Assembly (NCBI RefSeq): GCF_021462225.1
Contig: NC_061806.1
Span: forward strand, 24,572,144 to 24,636,143
Direction: 5' to 3'
DNA length: 64,000 nucleotides
From: Girardinichthys multiradiatus
Lineage: Eukaryota; Chordata; Actinopteri; Cyprinodontiformes; Goodeidae
Position 1 is the stretch's first letter. Every line of letters starts with the position of its first letter. The translations under genes were made by a program, and so were the position numbers. The notes beneath the pieces were generated by a model, which saw only the letters and a list, made by a program, of their open reading frames with translations, was not told where the DNA came from and ran no database searches. Shown here piece by piece: positions 25,382-38,800 of the stretch.

Positions 25382-25447
25382 CATTCTCCCAGGACTCGCC
25401 TTGCTGTAAGTCTTGCATGATGCTATACTGGATCTGATTGGCCAGCT
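25382..25447 (-). CDS. zbtb10: zbtb10 exon 3, short linker exon
   Basis: A 66-nt exon, too short to stand out as an open frame. It lies between a ttcccag acceptor (25449-25448) and a gtaaga donor (25381). The two bases AG complete the phase-1 codon left by exon 2 to give Glu568. It then encodes a linker that ends Q-G-E-S-W-E-N and leaves one G for Gly590. The W-E-N-G-E join to exon 4 matches the T-W-E-N-G-E-S segment that precedes the zinc fingers in mammalian ZBTB10. The matching of both splice phases and this motif makes the assignment firm despite its size. Confidence 0.88.
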
Positions 25448-27050
25448 CTGGGAAAAGGGAAGGAGGGGACAAGGGGAGGGAGAAAGAGAGATGAGAGGTG
25501 GGTGAGAGCCTGTGGGGGATGCACACCTCACGATGTTCTGTGTACACAGCCCAACGACCCCCCACTCGACACAAAGGAGGTTTCAGAGAACACAACTAGG
25601 CAACAGAAACTCATAGAAGCCTACTGTATGTAAACCAGTGGTTCCCAAGACAGCAGCAAGCCAACTAGGCTTCCAGGAGGGTGGGGGTTAATTAGAGAAT
25701 GACGAGTAGAGCCTTCACACCAGCTCATCTTACACTCAGCTTTTGTAAGCACCTGTGGATGTGTGAGTATACCCTTCCTAAAGCATCAGCGCTTAGAGCC
25801 CATTAAAGACACACCCCTATGAGTGTGTGTTCATGCTCCCTGGGTCAATATTTGGAATAGTGAGGACAGCCCTAGTGCATTAGAGTGGATTAGGGAATGA
25901 AGGGACTGCCCCTGGCAGCTTTGCACCTCTCAGCGACTGGGGGTGGTGTTATTGTGCATGGGTGTGTACACTTTAGAGGCCGGTGTTCATGCAAATGCCC
26001 ACCTGCTCTATGTCCCTGTGCAGATACGATTCTTTAAACAATCCAACACTCCTGCTTGGAGCGGTCATAAGAACTTACTTAGGGTTTGGTGGTGGGCTCA
26101 GCGCTGCAAGAGCAGCAGCCAGTGACAGTAAAGCACTTTAATCCTGTAAACCACTTTCAGCTGTGCTTGTTTTTAAAACACTACAATGTGACTAAACTCA
26201 CAGCAGCAGTTTCTACAGCTGTTGTGTCATTTTGGGGGTAAGACTTTAAAGACTTAGATGTTCACTGAAAACAAATAGGAGGATGTCACCTAAAACTATG
26301 AAAATGTCAGACATCTCAATCCTGAAGGACTTTAAAGTCTAGTCTAATCACATATGTAGATTTAGTAGGATGTAAAGCCCTAGAGCTAAGGGGTTTTTTT
26401 GGTTTGTTTTTTTAAACACAAGTGAATAACAAATAAATTGTCGGCTATACTTCATCTACGAGGTTTTCAGGCTTTGTCCTCATGAAAATGAAATCAAGTT
26501 TGTATTTCTACATTCTAAAAAGTGAATGAAACAATGAAAAAATGCCATTATTCAGGTCACTATGTTTCCATCCGCTGAGCCCGGCAGCGCAGATCAAACT
26601 GAAACCAAAGGAAAGCCAAAAGCGTGACATCACTGTGGGAAACTGGGACAGCTAATAGCGCTAAACAATTATTCACAGGTTCACATGGAAGCATGCAACC
26701 GGGCTAATTAGCTTTAGCAAATAGATCATAACAAAAGGTCCTGTTGGGTGATTATTTATCACCATCAGCAAAAGGAACGACACACTCGAACAACTTTGCG
26801 TATTCTCAAAGATGCTTTTTCAAGAAACATTTAAGTAAAACATGTCTAACATGTAAGAGATTATGAGACCTTCCCACAGTGAGATGCAACACATGAGGCC
26901 TGTGTGCAATAGAAGAGGGAGAAATAGTGTGGAAAATGCCGTCAAACCGACGACGCTTAAGTAACAACTCGTCTATAAATGGGACAGGACCATTGGGTTG
27001 AAAAATGGCATTAAGTGGGTTAGTGTTGAGTTATACTGAGCTTTGAAGGC

Positions 27051-27530
27051 CAGGGGTCTGCAACCTGCGGCTCCCGAGCCACAAGAGGCTCTTTGGATCT
27101 TCCACGATGGCCCTTGATACCTTTGGCTAAAAATAACAAAGAACCAACTAATGTTTTTAAATAGGTTAAATCGTTTTTTCATGGAATAACTGCAGAACAT
27201 TTCCCCAATAGAAAGACAATAAGGTAACAGGAATGTTTGCTTTGAATCGGTTTTTCTTGTGCAAAACAAATTATACACCGTTCACAAATATCAACATCCC
27301 ATTAAAGAAAAGGTTTCCATTATTTTTTAAAAATGTGTTTCTTTATTTCAAAACCTGAAAAATTTTAATAAAATGTTGGTTCCTTCAACATGAAAACAAA
27401 CGTCCTGTAGTAGATATTTATCAAAGATTATAAGTTGTCTTTTTTCAAAAGGTCATGTCACATTTCGGGCCCTAAAAGAGTTTAATTTAGCTGGACTGAG
27501 GGCTCAAATGACAAAGGCTGCAGACCCTTT
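27051..27530. mobile_element. Non-autonomous hAT-like element
   Basis: The left end caggggtctgcaacctgcgg and the right end (about 27514-27529, reading aggctgcagaccctt) are inverted relatives of each other and of the caggggt...gcaacc termini of vertebrate hAT elements. The internal sequence around 27075-27125 (gagccacaagaggctctttg) is also typical of such elements. There is no transposase, and I could not confirm an 8-bp flanking duplication, so the ends are approximate. Confidence 0.6.
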
Positions 27531-30182
27531 GCATGATGGGAAAGTGAGGAAATTAAATACTACCACACGCCACATTAATGTGAGCTTATGTCTTTGCGTC
27601 CAGATATTAACCATTAAGTCTTTGTCCTTTATGGATATTACTATTTACCAGAATCTAGACTGTAACATCAAATACACAGTACGTTCCAATATCTTTGATA
27701 TTGTTGAAGAAAAAACCCTGTGAAGAGTGTGAGGGTCTTTCTGTAGACATTTATCTTCTTTAAGGCAACATGACAGCATGGCTGCCAAGAAGACCCTTGG
27801 GACCACTTATTTATCATTCTAAATGAATTGTTCAGTACTACAGGCAATAGGTAATAAGTAATGCTCTGCAGGGGTGAACACCATTGACTGGTCAAAAATA
27901 ACCTCCACTATAAGAATTTCTCTGGCTCCTTATTAAATTAAAACTGTATAAAAAATTTTTTAAATCAATAGATAAATTTGCAAAATTATTACAAGTAAAT
28001 CAGAATCCCTACCCTTTGATGCATATCCACATCTAGAAAATAGATTTTTTTTTTTACTAATAGTATCATGACTGCATTTTTATTCTGATGCTGCCAAAGG
28101 TGTGCATACCATGAAGGATTATGACTGCCACTGACTGTCCACTAACCACAGAAAAATGCACAACTTTTGAATTTTTCCACAGCTAGGTTACTTGTTCTTT
28201 TTATATCTGGGCCAATTTGCCAAATCATACCTCCTTGTTTAACCACCTGTTGCCTTTTGTCCCATAAAATCTATTTACAACTCATGGATTTCAACCATTG
28301 TATATTCATTTATTTATCATGGAAGTTACATTTATTGATAAGTTATGGAGCGTAATAAATCATAAACAAGGCTAAAATAAGTCAACTGGTCAGTCCTGGT
28401 GAAACTGAAAAAATGAAAAGTTTGGAAATCGGGGAACATTTCTCCAATTGAAGTGATCAGAAGTCGGCAAGACTCTCCGAACGAGAGGTTTCCTGATCCA
28501 GCAAGCACTTGCTTCAGCGGGGGGGGGACAGCTATTTAATTTGCTCACTCACCACCAAGTGGTCATGGGTGTGAATTACAATCTATCAAAATAACTGACG
28601 GACTTCCGATTTTACAGTCCCTGTAAAAAAAAAAAAACGGTCAAAAATTTAAATATTCAGTTAGCTCAACCCCAGGTATACGTCCTCAATGAAAGCACAA
28701 AATGAAGCATGATCAGTCCGAAGCGACCCGTGTCAGAAGAAAAAGTCTGGTACAAAAAAGGCCAAACCAGCAAAAGTACAAAACGAGAAGGAACATTCCC
28801 AGAACATATTATTTCCTTATGCCTCAAGGGGACAGCTTGGATTTTTTGTTGTGAGATAAAATTAAGTTTTAAAATCTGTACTAGAAGGTTTGCTCCCTCG
28901 GCAGACATGGAGCAGACTGACAAGTCGCAGCCAATCGGGCGGACTGATACAGCCGGGAGCCTTGACCAACGTTTCTTCATGCAGTGTCCAGCTGAGAAAA
29001 CGTATTGTTTGGACTGTTAATATCACCTAATAGTCTTGCATCTCATAGACACAAACAATTTAGCGGGGAGGGGGTTCCATCTGACCGAGGACTTCAGCTT
29101 TTTACAAACTCATTGCGATGACACCCTTCTACTCCAGGTATAGGAATTACTCCTGATGATAACTTCAGAGGACCACGCTTCAAAAAACATCTGAACTATC
29201 CCTCTATCCCTTTAAAGAAGGAGCACATGGCATCCTCTGATCCCAAAACCGGACCAGTAAGTTATTGTATATTTTAGCCTTTAATTTCTAAAATTAACTC
29301 TACTTCTAACACCAATTAATGTTTTACAACACTGCCTTCATATGTTAATGACTATAACAAATAGGTTCTGCAACTTTAAAAACAAAAAGCGTCTTTTGGA
29401 AAACCCATACATGAACAAATCTCCATAATTAAGTGTCTCACAGAGTTTAGCTTTACAATATTAAGGGTATATTTAAATTGAACAAGATCTGAAAAAAATT
29501 TAACTAAATGAAAGTTGTGTTTTATTTGACCACCAGCCTATTTATAGACCAGCCTGTATCTTTCTTTGGGAAAATTAGTACAGATATGTAACTGGAGCTG
29601 TGCAACAAAGATGTGAAGAAAAGAGCAGTAGACTTGGCAAACTTGAAAAACTTAAACGGTGTTTCACTAGACTTCTTCAGGCACACGCATTACTAGAGCC
29701 ATAGGAGGAGTTGGAGGCACTAAGAGCGTTCAAGTGCATTTAGGAAGGCCTGGGGGAACAACAGTTTCTCCAGCTTCCTTCATTATCCTACATCAGGAAG
29801 GCCTTTGCTCTCATACACTGAAAGCAGTCCTCCATTTCTGCACACCCTTTGTGCCACACACACCTTCTCCCCCTGTCCGTACCACTTCACTTAATATGTG
29901 ATACTATTATGGGCTAAAAGGGATGGGCCGAAGGAAGAGGTTTGAACCAAGAGATTACTGCACTGGATATACAAGCAGGGTATGATGAACAGAGCAATAT
30001 ACAGATTAAGAGAAATAGTGGAAGGTAGTAAAAAGGTAAACTGACAAAAAGATGGGGAAAAAAAGAACAATTTTATCATTCAAAAATTCATAAGCTTGAA
30101 AAAAGGGCATCTGGAATACTTGTATTTGATACAGTGGAGAAATTTAAAAAAAACCCGTCTGTTTGAGCAGACGTCTAAAGAC

Positions 30183-30565
30183 ATACGGTATCTTGCAAAA
30201 CTATCTATGTCCTGGGAAATTTTCCACATTTTGTTATTTTACACACATTTTTGAGTATTTCATAGGGATTTTATGTGACAAAAACAAATTAGTATATATA
30301 TCTGTGAAGTGGAAAGAAAATGTATGGCTTTTAAATAAAATTCTGAAATGCGTAGCATGCATTTATATTGAGGTGTCCTGATACCATGTATTTTATAAAA
30401 CCACCTTTCATTGCAATTGCAGCTGCAAGTCTTATGGAGCACATCTCTACCTGCTTTGCACATCTACAGTTTTTTGCCAATTCTTATTTGCAAAATTGCA
30501 CAAGCTCAGTCAGACTGGATGAGAGTCTATGTGCGGAAGAAGCGAAACCCACACCATGTTAAAAG
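30183..30565 (-). pseudogene. Decayed Tc1/mariner 3' half
   Basis: Read on the minus strand, this is the C-terminal end of a Tc1-type transposase region followed by the element terminus. The plus-strand sequence 'ccacctttcattgcaattgc agctgcaagtc' is the antisense of the A-A-V-I-A-A-K-G-G end of the enzyme. The stretch near 30185-30235 (ttgcaaaactatctatgtcc ... ttccacattttg) is the terminal inverted repeat region. Multiple stops make it inactive. Confidence 0.7.
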
Positions 30566-31948
30566 AAGTATTTTGCATATAGACCAAAACGTTCAGTTTC
30601 TCATCTGGCCAGATTGATACTTGAAATATTCAAAGATACTTATTGCATAAACTGTTACACTTCTTCTAGCAGCACTGCAATAATAGACAGTCAGACCCTC
30701 CCATTCCCTGCATCGGCTCACCTGACCAAAACAATGAGCTGCTGCTGGAAGTTTTAAACTCTGCCAACATGGGGAATTCAGAAAAAAATAACGTATTCAA
30801 CTTTAGCTGACAACACAAACACAAAAGCGTTGTTTGGAGGAGCTTTCCCTTTAAGGCAAATGGACAGCAAAAAAAAAAATAAATGAAATGTTGAATGATG
30901 CTACATGCTAGCTATGCTAACGCTATGACATTGATGTTTGAGTGCAACTTAAAAAAGGTCAGCAAAGCTCCTGTATCTGCAACAGTGAAGCAGTAAACCT
31001 CCCAGATGACATAAGCTAACGCTATCTGTTTAAATATAAGCTTCACAGACACAGACAGCCTAATAAGGGGGTTCTGTTGGTCTGAGGTCCACCGTCAAGA
31101 TGTGTTTCTCAGTTGTGCAGTTCACCCATGCGCAACTTTCTGTTCACCTGTGGTATGAATCAACTCAGCAAAATGCTAATCAGCTGACGGCTCAGTCAAC
31201 CAGTGCCCTTCCCTCCCTCCACTACTCCTCCATTTGGCTGTAAAGGCATTGGAGGCTAATTTGGGTAAAGATAACCAGTTAAGATGAAGCCAGACTGAAG
31301 CTGAGAACTACAGCAGAAAAAAGTAGGTACAAAATAGAAACATAATGTAAGCAACAATTGCATTATATATTTTCTGAATGAGGGCTGAAGGAAGTTAAAT
31401 TTTGTCATATTGTTACTTATATTTTTTGCTCCAAACCAGAAAGAACAGACTATTGTTTTACATATTATCAGAATAGAGATCAAAATTTTAATAACCCTAC
31501 TTCCTTCACATCTTTGCTGTGTCCCTACATGGATGGTGGCAAACTTTAAATGGAAAATCTTTCAACAAACTCTTTCTTCTTGTCACTCTTCCATAAAGTC
31601 CAGACGTGGCACCACCAATGATGGTCATGTTAGCTTCTCACACTTGTGCCGAGGAGCTATGAAGCTCCTCCAGTTACCACAGGCCTCTTTGGCTGCTTCT
31701 CAGATTCACGCTCCTCCCACAGGAGCAATAAACATTTGCAGCTTATTACAGAGAGAAACAAAGACTAAAAATCATTGCATGTAAAAAGTTGATTTAAGAG
31801 ATTATGTTTCATATATCACACAACTCCAATCAGAATTACCTGCATAAGAAAAGTTGTGCATAAATAATCATGTCCAATTAAGAAAAAATAAATCTGATGG
31901 TTTAAGTACATTTTGAACATAAGCAGTCAGTTAAAAACAGAGATGGTA

Positions 31949-33204
31949 CAGGGGTTGGACAATGAAACTGAAACACCTGGTTTTATACCACAATAATTTA
32001 TTAGTATGGTGTAGGGCCTCCTTTTGCGGCCAATACAGCGTCAATTCGTCTTGGGAATGACATATACAAGTCCTGCACAGTGGTCAGAGGGATTCTAAGC
32101 CATTCTTCTTGCAGGATAGTGACCAGGTCACTACGTGATACTGGTGGAGGAAAACGTTTCCTGACTCGCTCCTCCAAAACACCCCAAAGTGGCTCAATAA
32201 TATTTAGATCTGGTGACTGTGCAGGCCATGGGAGATGTTCAACTTCACTTTCATGTTCATCAAACCAATCTTTCACCAGTCTTGCTGTGTGTATTGGTGC
32301 ATTGTCATCCTGATACACGGCACCGCCTTCAGGATACAATGTTTGAACCATTGGATGCACATGGTCCTCAAGAATGGTTCGGCAGTCCTTGGCAGTGACG
32401 CGCCCATCTAGCACAAGTATTGGGCCAAGGGAATGCCATGATATGGCAGCCCAAACCATCACTGATCCACCCCGATGCTTCACTCTGGGCATGCAACAGT
32501 CTGGGTGGTACGCTTCTCCACACCGTAACTCCCGGATGTGGGGAAAACAGTAAAGGTGGACTCATCAGAGAACAATACATGTTTCACATTGTCCACAGCC
32601 CAAGATTTGCGCTCCTTGCACCATTGAAACCGACGTTTGGCATTGGCATGAGTGACCAAGGTTTGGCTATAGCAGCCCGGCCGTGTATACTGACCCTGTG
32701 GAGCTCCCGACGGACAGTTCTGGTGGAAACAGGAGAGTTGAGGTGCACATTTAATTCTGCCGTGATTTGGGCAGCCGTGGTTTTATGTTTTTTGGATACA
32801 ATCCGGGTTAGCACCCGAACATCCCTTTCAGACAGCTTCCTCTTGCGTCCACAGTTAATCCTGTTTGATGTGGTTCGTCCTTCTTGGTGGTATGCTGACA
32901 TTACCCTGGATACTGTGGCTCTTGATACATCACAAAGACTTGCTGTCTTGGTCACAGAAGTGCCAGCAAGACGTGCACCAATGATTTGTCCTCTTTTGAA
33001 CTCTGGTATGTCACCCATAATGTTGTGTGCATTTCAATATTTTGAGCAAAACTGTGCTCTTACCCTGCTAATTGAACCTTCACACTCTGCTCTTACTGGT
33101 GCAATGTGCAATCAATGAAGACTGGCTACCAGGCTGGTCCAATTTAGCCATGAAACCTCCCACACTAAAATGACAGGTGTTTCAGTTTCATTGTTCAACC
33201 CCTG
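31949..33204 (-). mobile_element. Tc1/mariner element, DD36E-type spacing
   Basis: A 1256-bp element flanked by TA target duplications (31947-31948 and 33205-33206). The terminal inverted repeats begin caggggttggacaatgaaac on the left. The right end read in reverse is the same except for one base over about 31 positions (ending caggtgtttcag...). The near-identity of the ends indicates a recent insertion. The transposase runs on the minus strand, the same direction as the host gene zbtb10. Confidence 0.92.
32001..33018 (-). pseudogene. Tc1/mariner transposase, frameshifted
   Basis: The frame opening at 33018 encodes the N-terminal half with two helix-turn-helix motifs (starting M-G-D-I-P-E-F-K-R-G-Q; G-R-K-R-K-L-S linker). 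It ends at a stop at 32584. The C-terminal half (32492-32001) is in a different frame and carries G-S-V-M-V-W-A-A-I-S-W, Q-D-D-N-A-P-I-H and S-P-D-L-N-I-I-E-P-L-W. From the second aspartate of Q-D-D-N to the glutamate of N-I-I-E there are 36 intervening residues, so DD36E rather than the DD34E of classic Tc1. The frame breaks lie between about 32,660 and 32,490, where the first catalytic aspartate should be. The copy is therefore not autonomous. Confidence 0.88.
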
Positions 33205-34589
33205 TAGATGGCACAGGGGAGTTACAGAGGCATATGGCAGGTAAACAGGAGCTAGTACGGGAACACTGCTGCTGGACACAGGAACTTGTTCTCTTAGGAG
33301 CCCTGACCATGTTTGCAGAGTCAATCACAACATATCACTCAAGTAAACGGGAACCACACCATTACAGAGTAGGAGTAGAAAGCCCCAACATGAACTTTAA
33401 TGGCTAATTTCCAACAGTTTTAGAAAGAAAAAGCCAGAATGCATTGACTGATTATTTATATCCCTACATTCCTTTAACATTTCTCAAATTCCTTGTATCA
33501 TCTGCATGCCAAAAAAGATGCATAAAACAGGTCAATCTAAAATGTTTGTACAACTGGTCTCTGTGACATTCTTCTCTGACCCTTCTTTGACCCTGGCCAT
33601 TGTTAATCTTTAGGCACTAGAAGCTTATGTACTAGAGGCTACTTAAACATGCAAAGCATGTTAAACTAAATGCCCTCCCTTCCCTGCTGTCTCTCTCCAG
33701 AGCTTGTCATTCACAGATCAGCCATAAGATTGTGACCGATAAACCAGTGAAAAACACAGATCAGGCAGTGAGCTTGACGTACTAAGCAGCAAGTGAACAA
33801 TTTGCCATTGAGATGCATGTGTTAAAAGCAGTAGAAATAGACAAGACTAAATATCTGTGTAATATAAAAGTTTCTAGTCTGCAGAAAACAGATCCAACTA
33901 CTGTCGTCGAAGTCAAGACAACTGGTGAAGCAACAACAGAGTGAGGGAAATCAAGGCCCACTGATCCACAATCAGAGCTGCTCTATTTGTTCAGATTTAA
34001 GCTGTTTATTGATGGAAGATGTCAGAACACAAAAAGCAGCAGCAGCTTTGTAGTGCAAAGAGGCTTTGTAGCTGCAGCTACAAAGAGTTCAATATTGTTC
34101 TCATACTTTTATAACATTCAGAACATTTTCCAAGGTGGGTTTTATTAATTATATGTTCCACAAATCATAAGTCATGAAGTTGGCATCTGATTTGGCAACA
34201 TCGAAAAGGACTATTTCACTCACTTTTTGGCATTAGGGTTAAGTATAGTTTGTGATTTCTAAGATCTTTTTCTAATTAAAAGGGTGAAAAGAAATATGAG
34301 TTACGATGCTTTGCAGATTTATTTAGGCTTGGAAATTGAATAAATTAAACTCCAGATTGCAAAGCTGCATAGAAACCCTGTTAAAATATCTGACAATGGA
34401 CACGTGAAAGTGAAAGAACCTGAAATGATGAATCAGGATTTCTCCAAGTGGATAAGAGGGTCTGTTTGGGTTGCTTGGCATTGGGATAAAAACAAACAAT
34501 TCAATTTTATTCCAATTAATCATTTGTTAAACAAAAAGGTCCAATTTATTAAGTCCTAACTTAAGAACCTTAGAGAGGGTTGAAGGCTC

Positions 34590-34660
34590 TCTCCTACTGA
34601 TGACAACTTGGTGCCAGATACCACCCAGAAAGCTAGTGGAGTCATACAGCTCAGTGTTAT
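34590..34660 (+). repeat. Small Tc1/mariner fragment
   Basis: The stretch acttggtgccagataccacc ... gctagtggagtc resembles the 3' coding end of the fish Tc1 family that is also seen, more completely, at 56826-58490. Only about 70 bases are recognisable. Confidence 0.45.
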
Positions 34661-34862
34661 CTTGACCTACTAAATATTAGATATGCAATCATACTGTTAT
34701 GGCCTAACAGTGTATAGTAACAGTAACAGTGTATATAGTTCAATATATATCATACAGAAATGTCACACTCAGTGAACTGTGATCAAAACAAAGCCTGAGT
34801 GGAATGACAACAGTAAACTACAACAAGAGAAATATGTTTTTAATCTCCACTGTGTGCCTTAC

Positions 34863-35889
34863 CCGCATTTTCTGAGAGTGAGGAGAAGTCCTCTCTTGGG
34901 TAGGAGGCCGATGGCTGGATGAACATCCCCTCATCAAATCCTTCTTCAGGCTCTGGCTGGAAGTTGTAGACGAATCGCCTCGTGGTGGTCTGTTTTTTCC
35001 TCCGCCCACTTCCCGCGGCAGCATCCGTTGCCTCTCGCTTTATTGCTGCGGGTGCTGCCGCGGTCCCCCCTGCGACCGGCTCGTTCCAGACGAAGACCTG
35101 CGTCTGGCCACTTGCCGCCCGGATGTCATTGGTCTCTGCTGAATCAGATGAGGTGTCATTGTGGTGGGTCCAGTTACCAGAGGCCCCAGGGGTCACAAGG
35201 GCACAGCCCTCAGCCGCCGTCACCTCTACATCACTAGTCTCCTCCTTTACCCTGCCATTAATATCATCTTCTTCAATTGCACCCTTGACTTGGTTGCCAC
35301 TCGCCTTGATTGAGAGCTTTGACAGGATACTTGTGGCCCAAAAATTGCTTGGTTTCCGGTCCAGCCCTCGCTGTCCCTGTTTGGCCACGGTTTGCCTCTT
35401 GTTGTAGTCCACCACCACCGAATCAGGAGCCTCTTGCTTAATGCTGATATTGAGGGCATCCTTTATAAAAGCCCTGCACGACTGTACAACCTCTGTCATT
35501 TGGAGGTAACTTGCAACAGTCATCACCTCAATGGCATTTTGGCTTGTGAGCAGCAAATTTCCAGAGTAAAGAAAGTCGAGGATAACTGAGAAGCCCTGCA
35601 CGGCAGCGACGTCAAGGTGTGTGACAGTGGCTTGGTCCTGTGCCTCGCTCTTGGTCAGACAGTAGAGAGTTTTGAAGTAACGGCTGCCCGCCACCAGGAT
35701 GTTCTTGTGTGCACGGAACACCTGGCCAGAGACAACTATGTTCACATCACAGAGGATGCCACTTTTGCGCTGTTTGTCCAACTCTTGTAGAAGCTGGTAA
35801 CAGTAGGAGTTTTCGTTGGCCTTGTTGCGGTAGTCATCCTCTGAGCAGTTAGTGGAGGGGCTGGTGTTTTCTGATGGTCTCACAGTCTC
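34863..35889 (-). CDS. zbtb10: zbtb10 exon 2, BTB/POZ domain
   Basis: A 1027-nt exon entered in phase 0 after a tgctataag acceptor and left in phase 1 at gtaagg. Residues 226-567. After a short acidic leader, [10 protein letters not shown] begins the BTB/POZ domain (about residues 253-372), with the conserved [20 protein letters not shown] and [15 protein letters not shown] motifs. The domain is nearly identical to mammalian ZBTB10 and should mediate dimerisation and corepressor contact. The rest is a low-complexity linker with lysines in I-K-Q-E and V-K-E-E contexts that could be SUMOylated (inference). It also has F-W-A-T and R-R-F-V-Y-N segments shared with the mammalian protein. Confidence 0.97.
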
Positions 35890-38800
35890 CTTATAGCAGA
35901 AAGGGAAAGAAAAGAAAACATTAGTGAAGAAACAAATGCATATATGAGATCTCATGGTATCTCATGGCAACATTAAAGTCTGTCCACGAAAGACTTGCAT
36001 GCTAGCTGCTCTGGAGAAATAAGTGTAAGCTATTATCATGATCCCAAGATAGGAAGGCATGTCCTTTAAACTCGACACCCTGCATCTATGTTTGAGACTC
36101 TCATTTTGAAATAAGACAGAAAGTAGTTGAGTTGCTGTCGTGGTACTCCTCACGAGGTGCAACAATACCAGGTTTATGGGAACAAGAAGAGATTTTAACA
36201 AAATCTTTGAGCAAATCAAATGTGCGATTTTTCACAAAGAACCTAAAGAAGAGTATAATTCAGTCGAGGTTAAGTCTATGTATTGTGGTTATAATTCGCG
36301 TCTCCATCTAGAGCCAAAAAAACACGCTATTTTGTGTTTTCCCAAATAGAATAAAAGTTTCATTAATCTCAAACAGAATTTTAAACAATCGATGTTCAGC
36401 GTAGAAAAATCCGGCTCAGGTTTGTCCATTTTAATAATTTCTGATCCTCAAATAAATGTAATCTGCTTCCAAAAAAAACCTCTGAAATAGCTCTTTACAA
36501 GCTTACTTCAGGTTTCAGAAGGCAAATTTAAGTTATATTAATAACTAAACAAATATAGCTCAAATAACATGGTAACTTAGTAACTTACTCATTTATATTT
36601 TACATGCACCTGCTAGGACTGGAACTAAAACACGCAGATTAGAGCGCATTTCTCAAAAAAATAAACAAGGATAATACATTTTACTAACAAATTCACAGAT
36701 TTAAGGCTTAATAGAATGAAACTGAAGACATGATATGGAGAGTCTGGAAGTATTTAATACTTTTAAGCCTAAAATTTGGATTATTAAATTTTTCATGTTA
36801 ACTTGGCCCCATTAGGAGCTAACAGTTAGCTCGATGCTTTACTCCCACTGTGCTTACAAATTGTTTATATCTTGTTTTTTACTTTACAACATTTAACAAA
36901 GTATCAAAAAAACACCACCACTCAGTAGTGGAGCTTCTTTAGCACCGATATCACAGAGCATTGTTAGCTAAACAACCCTTTGTGGCACCCCCACCATAAT
37001 GAAAACACTTTGCCTTTATTACTCCACGGTCAACACAACAGGGCAACTCAAGTATTATTTCCATCGTTACTTCAAAATAAGAGCCAAGGGAGGTCAAGCT
37101 TAAAGATGCACCTCAATATCTAGGAATCGTTATAGTTTAAACTAGAGCTGCGCAAAATATTGAATAGAAATCATTATTCATTGTGAAACCTTTATTCGTT
37201 ATAATAAAAAGAGGGATTGTCTTTTTTATTTTCCAGAAGAAAAATACTATTAAAATACATTTCTCTTGTGATAATCGTGTACAGTATCCTCTGACGACTT
37301 TTAAATGCATTGCTACACCCTTACTGAAACCTTGTACAAATACAGGCACAAAGCAGGTTTCATCTGTCTGTTTACATACAGTGGAAACACGCACACACAT
37401 CCCCTTGACTGCCTGTCTGACACCACTGCACCTGCCTTATAGAGGTGAAACAGGTTCAACATGGTACTCTTAAGAGGGGGGCAGGTAGGAATGAGACGAC
37501 ACATTACTTTAAGGCATGGTCATAAACAGCCATATAATCAAATCGTTTCCTCAAACAAACTTTAACCTCGTAACATCAGATAATAATAATAAAAAATAAC
37601 ACGCAATGAAAGCCTTTATTAAGCAGTATCTAACAGTTAACCCGATGTTTTCTTTTACATCAGGTCTTTCAGGTATGTATGCTTCATGAAAATTTTAATA
37701 AGTTTCCCAAAATGCCTGGGAACAAGTCCAGACTTGCTTAATTCAGTGGGTGAAATGAGAGAGCAGGGTTAAAGTGATAATAAGGATCAACCTTCTGGGA
37801 TATTCTGACTAATTTCAACAAAGATTTGACTTTATAGTTCTACAGCTCCTAAAAAGCTTTTTCCCACAAGTTGTTAAAATTTAAAAGGCAACTTATAGGC
37901 ATTATAGAATTCTGCTAAATTACATTTAGAGCAGGAGGGGATCTGCCAAGTGTTTTAAAACATGAACAAAACATGTCTGTTGCATGGTAGGAGAATTGGC
38001 AAAGCACAGACCTACCCTGTAACACATCCCACTCACCCGGGTATTCATACAGCAGGGAGGGGCGGAGGGGAAGGGAGCGCAAAGAGCCGGCATGATAGGG
38101 AGCAGAAGACAGTATACACATGCATGCATATGCTTACTAAATACACTGCATTATTATAAACCACAAAGGTTGGGTTGAACTGAATCCTCAAGCGCTTTTA
38201 CTATAATAGAAAGCCTTTTTAAACATTGAAGAACACAAAAGGTGGTTTTTGTTTTGTTTTGTGTTTTTCCTACATAATACACACAAGCAGAACATAGATC
38301 TCTGGCTCATTTTCGAATTGCACAGCAGATGTCCTAATCCAGAATAATTCACATTGCTTTGGCCCCGCATTTTTGTCCCCACCCACAATCATCACTGCCA
38401 TGCGCACTCGCATGTGCACGCACAGGGAAATCAAGCTGCCCACACGTACACACAGCTGGGCTTTCGGACCGAGTAAGTCAGATTAAATCCATTTCTCAGA
38501 GGTCCCCACCCAGCCCCCACCTACCCACCACCCCCACTCCCTCCACACTGCAGCTCTTGTCCAGGGCAGCCTGGGCACAGAGGGCTGTATGAGGGGGGCA
38601 GGGGGGCTTATCATCCTCTGCCACAGCTGGAGGGGAGAGAGATGGGATAGAATAAAATGAGAGGCAGAATGAGGGAGAGATGATGTGAGTGGAGGTAGGG
38701 TGGTGGACATGGCTGAGCAGAACAAAACCAAAAAAAAAAGAGGATGCAAAGACAGAAACAATTAAGAGACAAAAGATATGAGTTGCAAAGGTTTGTGGGA

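Larger units (their letters stand above)
25448..34862 (-). other. zbtb10: zbtb10 intron 2 with transposon insertions
   Basis: Phase-1 intron of about 9.4 kb. It contains a hAT-type non-autonomous element (27051-27530), a decayed Tc1 terminus (30183-30565), a well-preserved Tc1/mariner copy (31949-33204) and a small piece of another Tc1 family (34590-34660). The remaining stretches (25,500-27,000; 27,540-30,150; 30,600-31,900; 33,250-34,550) show no gene, RNA or repeat I can name. Confidence 0.85.

Noticed and set aside
32420..33118. 232-residue open frame on the plus strand
   Set aside because: It is antisense to the Tc1/mariner transposase on the minus strand, whose catalytic motifs are clear; the plus frame has no family resemblance.
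34982..35407. 141-residue plus-strand open frame
   Set aside because: Antisense shadow of the zbtb10 BTB exon.
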